Below are positions 55,581-64,000 of a stretch of DNA of 64,000 nucleotides, in pieces. Numbering within the stretch: the stretch's first letter is position 1; the number at the start of each line of letters is the position of its first letter. The notes below the pieces were generated by a model that ran no database searches, was not told the DNA's origin, and saw only the letters and a list, made by a program, of their open reading frames with translations. The DNA is from Methylobacterium gossipiicola. GTDB lineage: Bacteria; Pseudomonadota; Alphaproteobacteria; Rhizobiales; Beijerinckiaceae. The stretch is taken from contig NZ_FOPM01000013.1 in NCBI RefSeq assembly GCF_900113485.1, forward strand, positions 1-64,000. Direction: 5' to 3'. Made by a program: the position numbers and the translations under genes.

Positions 55581-55879
55581 AGGCGCCTCCTCTCGGAAAA
55601 GCTGACTTCGTAGAGCTCGGTGAGTTCGAGGTGTCCGGCGAGCTTGGTCCAGAGCCGCTCCAGGCGCCCCGCCCGGATCACCGTGGCCGTGCGGCGGACG
55701 ACGAGACGCTCGCCGTAGGGCACGCTCACGGGGGAATCGTGGACCTGGACCTCGTCGCCGGGTTCGATCTCGAACGCGGCATCCAGGGTGACGTGGGCGT
55801 GGAGGCTCTCGGGCGTCTGCTCGATCTCCACGGTGCAGGGCACCTCGACGGTGGTGCGGCCGTTCAGCCAGGCGATCAT
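55577..55879 (-). CDS. bciE: BciE-like aerobic cyclase accessory subunit
   Basis: A 100-residue soluble protein, mostly beta: [41 protein letters not shown] and [29 protein letters not shown]. In alphaproteobacteria AcsF needs a small partner, BciE, encoded directly upstream of acsF; size and position match. I recall no single invariant motif, so the call rests on context plus overall shape. Its ATG overlaps puhC (ATGA) and its stop overlaps acsF (GTGA). Confidence 0.75.
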   Translation of the reverse strand: MIAWLNGRTTVEVPCTVEIEQTPESLHAHVTLDAAFEIEPGDEVQVHDSPVSVPYGERLVVRRTATVIRAGRLERLWTKLAGHLELTELYEVSFSERRRL

Positions 55880-56340
55880 CGGGCGGCTCCGGGTTCGGGC
55901 AGCAGGCGGGCGAACGCGGTGAAGTTCGAAGGCCCGAAGGCCCCGAGATTGACGGCGCGGCCCGTGAGTGCGTCGTCGAGCTGCAGGCTGCCGTCGTCGA
56001 AATGCGTGAGACGGAACGGGGCCTCGCGGCCGAGCCCGGCCCGCAGGCGGGCTTGCCCGAACCCGCGAAGGGTCGCGCGCATGAAGTTCTCCTGGCCCGG
56101 CTCCAGGGTGGCGATGAGGGTGCCCCGCTCGGCATCGCGCAGGAGGATGGCACCGTCCGGACGGTCCTCGGCGGAAAAGCGCAGGGTCCGGATGGCTTGC
56201 GCCGGGGGCATTCGGGTAAGGCCGATGCCCTCGTGTCGGGCGAACCCGATCGCGCCCACGACGAAGGCGATGAGAAGCCCCGCGCCGAGGGGAAACCAGC
56301 TCGCTCGGCCGAAGGGGGCGTTCAGGGTGCGTCCGGTCAT
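55876..56340 (-). CDS. puhC: Photosynthetic complex assembly protein PuhC
   Basis: A 154-residue protein with one N-terminal membrane helix (about 15-34, [19 protein letters not shown]) and a periplasmic beta-rich domain: [73 protein letters not shown]. This matches PuhC, needed for reaction-centre/LH1 assembly. It follows puhB by 13 bases and overlaps bciE. Confidence 0.93.
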   Translation of the reverse strand: MTGRTLNAPFGRASWFPLGAGLLIAFVVGAIGFARHEGIGLTRMPPAQAIRTLRFSAEDRPDGAILLRDAERGTLIATLEPGQENFMRATLRGFGQARLRAGLGREAPFRLTHFDDGSLQLDDALTGRAVNLGAFGPSNFTAFARLLPEPGAAR

Positions 56341-56353
56341 GGGCCTCCTCCCC

Positions 56354-57046
56354 TCAGCTGGCGGTGGCGAGGCGCGGACCACGCGCCCGTGGCCGGATCA
56401 CCGGGCTTGCCGCCTCCTCGTCGACCTCGCGGGCCGCCGCGAGGGTACGGGCGAGGATCGCCGAGACCTCCGCCGCGTCCGGAACCGAGCGCATCATCGG
56501 CTCCGGCTGCGTCACCCGCCAGGGCCGGGCGTGGGGCCAGAGGTGGAGATAGGCGATGCGGTTGCCGGGCTTCACCGCGAGGGCGAGGTCGCCGCTGCCG
56601 TCGGAGAAGTGGCGGCAGCCGGCCCCGGCCACGAGGCTCAGCGGCAGGTTCAGGGTCATGGGCAGGGCGATGCCGACCCGCATCACCACGCGGCGGTTGG
56701 TGATGGTGTAGGTGGTGGTGCGGGCCGACAGCCAGCCCAGGAGGCCGAGGAGCGCCATGGCGCCGGCGCCGGCCGCCAGCGTCGGCCCGGCGGCGAGGGC
56801 GGCGTCGCGGAATCGGCCCTCGGCCACCGGGGGGACGGATGCCCACAGGGCGAGCCCGGCGAACCACAGGCCGACCAGACGCACGTGCAGGGCGCGGACC
56901 GCCAGGGCACGGCTGCCGGGGCGGCCCTGCCAGAGGATGTGCTCGCCGGCCGGCAGGGGAGCGGGCAGGCCGGGCGGAGCGTCGAACCGGTTGGCGGGGA
57001 CGCCGTGGGAGGCTTCGCGCGGGCGCATCAGAGCCAGTCGCTTCAT
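56354..57046 (-). CDS. puhB: Photosynthetic complex assembly protein PuhB
   Basis: A 230-residue membrane protein with about three hydrophobic helices and a bacterial PH-like domain: GEHILWQGRPGSRALAVRALHVR, then TTTYTITNRRVVMRVGIALPMTLNLPLSLVAGAGC. PuhB helps assemble the reaction centre with PuhA. Its ATG overlaps the puhA stop (ATGA), so the pair is coupled. Confidence 0.95.
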   Translation of the reverse strand: MKRLALMRPREASHGVPANRFDAPPGLPAPLPAGEHILWQGRPGSRALAVRALHVRLVGLWFAGLALWASVPPVAEGRFRDAALAAGPTLAAGAGAMALLGLLGWLSARTTTYTITNRRVVMRVGIALPMTLNLPLSLVAGAGCRHFSDGSGDLALAVKPGNRIAYLHLWPHARPWRVTQPEPMMRSVPDAAEVSAILARTLAAAREVDEEAASPVIRPRARGPRLATAS

Positions 57047-57819
57047 AGGTAGGCCTCCTGCCGGCCGGGGGTGGCGTAGAGGGTGCCGGCGCCGAAGAAC
57101 GCCATGATCCGCTCCTCCTCGTAGAGGGTGACGGAATCCGGGTCCGCGTGGGCGGGAATGTCGGCGAACTGGTGGGCCAGGAGGGCTTCCGTCTTCACCG
57201 TGCGGGTGAAGCGGCCCGTGCGGCAGAAGGTGTTGGGCATGAGCACCCGCCGCCCACCGGCTCCGAGCTCGACCTCGTAGTAGCGCACCATCGATTCACC
57301 CCGGTCGACCCAGAGGTCCGAGACGGTGCCGGCCGGTTGCCGGTCGGCGCCGAATACCGTCATGCCGATGGGGTTGGGGCCGTCCTCGTGGACGACGAAG
57401 TGCTCGGCCACCCGAAGGGGCACGATGCGCTTCTCGCCGTCCCAGGTGTGATCGTGGGCATTGTCGCGGTCGGCGAAGGAGCCGGGGCCGATCTGGTCGT
57501 GCATGCCGTCTGTGTCGGGCTCGAGGGGGGCGCCCGGCCAGACCTCGTGCTTGTGGCCCCGGTAGTTCCAGGCGTTGGGGCCTTCCCGCGGCGGCGCGGT
57601 CTTCACCTTGCCGTCGGAGAGGTGGAAGAATTTCGGCGTCGGGATCAAAATCGGATCGGGCGTGGCGCGCCGGCCGGGGATGCCCTCGACCTCCAGGGGG
57701 TAGCCCTCGCGCCGGTCCTCGCGGCGCAGGTAGAAGATGAGCCCGGCGAAGAAGATCCAGAACGCGTAGAGCACCACCTGCGCGACATCGACGTAGCCCG
57801 TGATTTCACCTCTCGGCAT
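57043..57819 (-). CDS. puhA: Photosynthetic reaction centre H subunit
   Basis: Single-pass subunit that caps the cytoplasmic face of the L/M core and guides protons to QB. 258 residues: helix at about 11-31 (VAQVVLYAFWIFFAGLIFYL), then the REDRREGYPLE stretch, PNAWNYRGHKHEVWPG, the PRC-barrel domain with VSDLWVDRGESMVRYYEVEL, and the C-terminal TLYEEERIMAFFGAGTLYA. Start ATG fits. It follows lhaA by 17 bases. Confidence 0.98.
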   Translation of the reverse strand: MPRGEITGYVDVAQVVLYAFWIFFAGLIFYLRREDRREGYPLEVEGIPGRRATPDPILIPTPKFFHLSDGKVKTAPPREGPNAWNYRGHKHEVWPGAPLEPDTDGMHDQIGPGSFADRDNAHDHTWDGEKRIVPLRVAEHFVVHEDGPNPIGMTVFGADRQPAGTVSDLWVDRGESMVRYYEVELGAGGRRVLMPNTFCRTGRFTRTVKTEALLAHQFADIPAHADPDSVTLYEEERIMAFFGAGTLYATPGRQEAYL

Positions 57820-57836
57820 GGCGTATCTCCCGGTTC

Positions 57837-59282
57837 TCAGACGGATGGGTGCGGCAAGGCTTGCGACGAGGTCGCTGCGCGGCGCCGCGTGGCGGGATCG
57901 CGCACGAGGGGGCCGATGGCGACCAGGGTCGCGAACAGCAGGGCGATCTCGAGGTGGTAGACCATGAGGTAGCCGGTGGAGGGCTGGTTCATCCCCTCAC
58001 CCAGGGCGCCGGATGTGGCGAGATAGGAGCCGAGGTCACGCAGGATGCCGCTCGCCGCGATGGCGATCCCGGCGGCGCTCGCCTGCACGGCGCCCCAGGC
58101 GCCGAGCGCCAAGCCCGTCTCCTCCGGGCCGGCCTTCGCCATGGAGGCCGTCAGTGTGCCGTGGGCGAACAGGCCGCCGCCGAGGCCGATGAGGGTGACG
58201 CCCAGGGCAAAGAGCGGGATCGACGCGAGGGGAGCGGCGAAGATCACCGCCGAGAAGGCGAGGATGCCGGTGCCGGAGCCGGCCGCCGCGACCCGGAAGG
58301 CGTCGCCGCCCCGGCCGAGCCAGCGCGCGGCGAGCAGGAGACCGAGGCCGCCGCCGGCCGCCAGCATCGCGGTGAGCGCCGTGGTGGCGGCTACGGGCAG
58401 GTGCAGGATCTGGCCGCCATAGGGTTCGAGCAGGATGTCCTGCATGGAGAAGGCGGCGGTGCCGAGACCCGTGGCGACGAGGCGCCGGCGGGCGAGGCCG
58501 CTGTTGGCGTAGGCGGCCCAGGATTGCGAGAAGGTCTGGCGCGGAGCGTGCCGGTCGGTGCGGGCGGGATCGCGGGCCTCCTGCTTCCACAGGGCGATGC
58601 CGTTGAGCACGAGGGTGACCACGGCCGCGCCCTGGATCACCTTGATGAGGCGCAAGGGAGAGAAGTCGGCGAGCAGCAGACCGAACGCGACGGCGCTCAC
58701 CAGCATGCCGACGAGGAGCATCACGCAGAGCAAAGCCACCACCTTCGGGCGCACATGGGCGGGGGCGAGGTCGGTGGCCAGCGCCAGACCCACGGTCTGG
58801 GTGGTGTGCAGGCCCGCACCCACGAGGACGAAGGCGAGGGCCGCCGCCACGTGCCCCGGCCAGGCCGGCCCGGTGGTGTCGCCCGACAGGATCAGGAGGG
58901 CGAACGGCATGATGGCTAGGCCGCCGAACTGCAGCAGGGTGCCGAACCAGATGTAGGGCACCCGGCGCCAGCCGAGCACGGAGCGATGGGTGTCGGAGCG
59001 GAAGCCCACGAGCGCCCGGAACGGCGCGAAGACGAGGGGCAGGGACAGCATCACGGCGACGATCCAGGCCGGAACCTCAAGCTCGACGATCATCACCCGG
59101 TTGAGGGTGCCGATGAGCAGCACGGCGGCCATGCCGACGGTGACCTGGAACAGGGCGAGGCGCATCAGGCGCCCCAGGGGCAGCTCGGCGGTGGCCGCAT
59201 CCGCGAAGGGCAGGAGGCCGGGCCCGAGGCGCATGAGCCCCCTCGCCATGGTGCCCATCCCGTCTCCAGGCCGGCGGGTCAC
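57837..59282 (-). CDS. lhaA: LH1 assembly protein LhaA (PucC/BCD family)
   Basis: An inner-membrane protein of the major facilitator-like BCD family with about 12 helices, 481 residues from a GTG that overlaps the bchM stop (GTGA). Family signatures: LNRVMIVELEVPAWIVAVMLSLPLVFAPFRALVGFRSD with SDTHRSVLGWRRVPYIW, and TAAFSMQDILLEPYGGQILHLPV. LhaA assists LH1 assembly and may deliver bacteriochlorophyll. Its place between bchM and puhA is the standard one, which separates it from LH2-linked PucC. Confidence 0.96.
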   Translation of the reverse strand: MTRRPGDGMGTMARGLMRLGPGLLPFADAATAELPLGRLMRLALFQVTVGMAAVLLIGTLNRVMIVELEVPAWIVAVMLSLPLVFAPFRALVGFRSDTHRSVLGWRRVPYIWFGTLLQFGGLAIMPFALLILSGDTTGPAWPGHVAAALAFVLVGAGLHTTQTVGLALATDLAPAHVRPKVVALLCVMLLVGMLVSAVAFGLLLADFSPLRLIKVIQGAAVVTLVLNGIALWKQEARDPARTDRHAPRQTFSQSWAAYANSGLARRRLVATGLGTAAFSMQDILLEPYGGQILHLPVAATTALTAMLAAGGGLGLLLAARWLGRGGDAFRVAAAGSGTGILAFSAVIFAAPLASIPLFALGVTLIGLGGGLFAHGTLTASMAKAGPEETGLALGAWGAVQASAAGIAIAASGILRDLGSYLATSGALGEGMNQPSTGYLMVYHLEIALLFATLVAIGPLVRDPATRRRAATSSQALPHPSV

Positions 59283-60004
59283 CGCGTGGCCCTCCCGTCC
59301 TGGGACCGGCGGGTCAGCTCGAAGGCCTGCGACAAGTAGAAACCGCTATTGACCCGGTGCGTCCGCGCGAGGCCGAAGCACGAGAGGACCGGTTCGGCGG
59401 CGACCCGGCGGCGCAGGGTGGTCTCCGCCACGGGCACGATGGCGGGCGCCCGGTCGGCGCGGGGGAAGGCCCGTCCGGTCCAGTGCATGAGGGTGAGGAG
59501 CGGCGTGCGCGGCGCCACGGTGAAGACGAGCGAGCCGTCCGTACGCAAGGACAGTTCGGCGAGCGCCCGGACGATGTCGGGGGTGGCGTAGTGGATCAGG
59601 GAATCCATCGCCACGACGTGGTCGAAGCGCCCGAGGGAGGTGTCGAGCATGCAGCCGACGCGAAAGTCGATGCGGGCGGATTCGGGACGTTCGGCGAGGC
59701 GCTCGCGGGCGAGGCCGACGAGGGTTGGCGAGACGTCGATGGCGACGACCTCGGCGCCGCGCCGGGCCGCCTCGATGCTCAGCGCCCCTGTGCCGCAGCC
59801 GGCATCGAGGATGCGCCGACCGGTGAGGTCTTGCGGCAGCCACGACAGGAGGGTTTCCCGCATGGCGTCGCGGCCGGCCCGCACGGTGGCGCGGATCTTC
59901 GAGACCGGGGCGTCGGAGGTGAGGCGCGCCCAGGCGTCGACGGCCGTGCGGTCGAAGTGTTGGGTCAGTTGTCCGCGGCGCTCGGCGTAGGTGGTGCTGG
60001 TCAT
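59279..60004 (-). CDS. bchM: Mg-protoporphyrin IX O-methyltransferase
   Basis: Methylates the ring-C propionate of Mg-protoporphyrin IX with S-adenosylmethionine, the step before AcsF. 241 residues: YFDRTAVDAWARL-like start, RRILDAGCGTGALSIEAARRGA as SAM loop, AIDVSPTLVGLARERL, and FDHVVAMDSLIHY. The ATG at MTSTTYAE has GAGGG upstream and was preferred over a TTG at 60019 that overlaps bchL. Follows bchL, as in other purple bacteria. Confidence 0.97.
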   Translation of the reverse strand: MTSTTYAERRGQLTQHFDRTAVDAWARLTSDAPVSKIRATVRAGRDAMRETLLSWLPQDLTGRRILDAGCGTGALSIEAARRGAEVVAIDVSPTLVGLARERLAERPESARIDFRVGCMLDTSLGRFDHVVAMDSLIHYATPDIVRALAELSLRTDGSLVFTVAPRTPLLTLMHWTGRAFPRADRAPAIVPVAETTLRRRVAAEPVLSCFGLARTHRVNSGFYLSQAFELTRRSQDGRATR

Positions 60005-60015
60005 GGCGTGCGCCC

Positions 60016-64000
<3,985 letters not shown>

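Overview
This is a G+C-rich window from an alphaproteobacterium. A photosynthesis gene cluster, the CtrA-type motif, GapR (DUF2312), a split proton-translocating transhydrogenase and a serine-cycle-type glycerate 2-kinase together point to an aerobic bacteriochlorophyll-containing member of the Hyphomicrobiales, most likely a Methylobacterium relative. The genus is inferred from gene content only.

Left part (1-31.7 kb), housekeeping and accessory genes: tuf; a TerB-like protein, a small DMT-type transporter, a biliverdin-forming heme oxygenase and a chemoreceptor with an A+T-rich sensor half; tRNA-Gly(TCC) and tRNA-Tyr(GTA); recJ; the pntB/pntAB/pntAA operon led by a small cytochrome-oxidase-subunit-IV-like protein; an AarF/UbiB-family kinase and an M3 peptidase; an orphan sigma-54 response regulator with two cell-wall genes (L,D-transpeptidase and DUF882); a WYL regulator with a VOC protein; gapR, DUF1244, a PAS protein, N-formylglutamate amidohydrolase, glycerate 2-kinase, DUF1036, an Ldh_2-type dehydrogenase, a coiled-coil protein beside a perfect CtrA-type box, pyruvate kinase, an alpha/beta hydrolase, a TPR protein and rpmJ.

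Right part (32.0-64 kb), photosynthesis gene cluster. Read on the minus strand from the right edge it runs bchH(partial)-bchL-bchM-lhaA-puhA-puhB-puhC-bciE-acsF-puhE-hemA-bchI-bchD-bchO-crtI-crtB-orf54. A plus-strand crtD-crtC pair follows, and then minus-strand crtE-crtF-bchC-bchX-bchY-bchZ-pufQ-pufB-pufA-pufL-pufM-pufC. This is the classic purple-bacterial superoperon. Many junctions are stop/start overlaps of the ATGA, GTGA or TGATG kind. The products make 5-aminolevulinate (HemA), insert Mg (BchHID), methylate and cyclise the ring with an O2-dependent cyclase (BchM, AcsF/BciE), reduce it (BchL, BchXYZ, BchC), make spirilloxanthin-series carotenoids (CrtEBICDF), and build the reaction centre and LH1 (PufLM, PuhA, PufBA, tetraheme PufC) with assembly factors (LhaA, PuhB, PuhC, PuhE). 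bchF, bchN, bchB, bchG, bchP, ppsR and any pucBA are not in the window.

Regulatory DNA is readable: three TGT-N12-ACA palindromes (PpsR/CrtJ type) sit at bchC, between crtE and crtD, and at the start of crtI; a long stem-loop separates pufA from pufL; a hairpin with a T-rich tail ends the puf operon just before rpmJ. The oddest point is crtC: its conserved reading frame begins deep inside crtD with no ATG, GTG or TTG near the expected N terminus.
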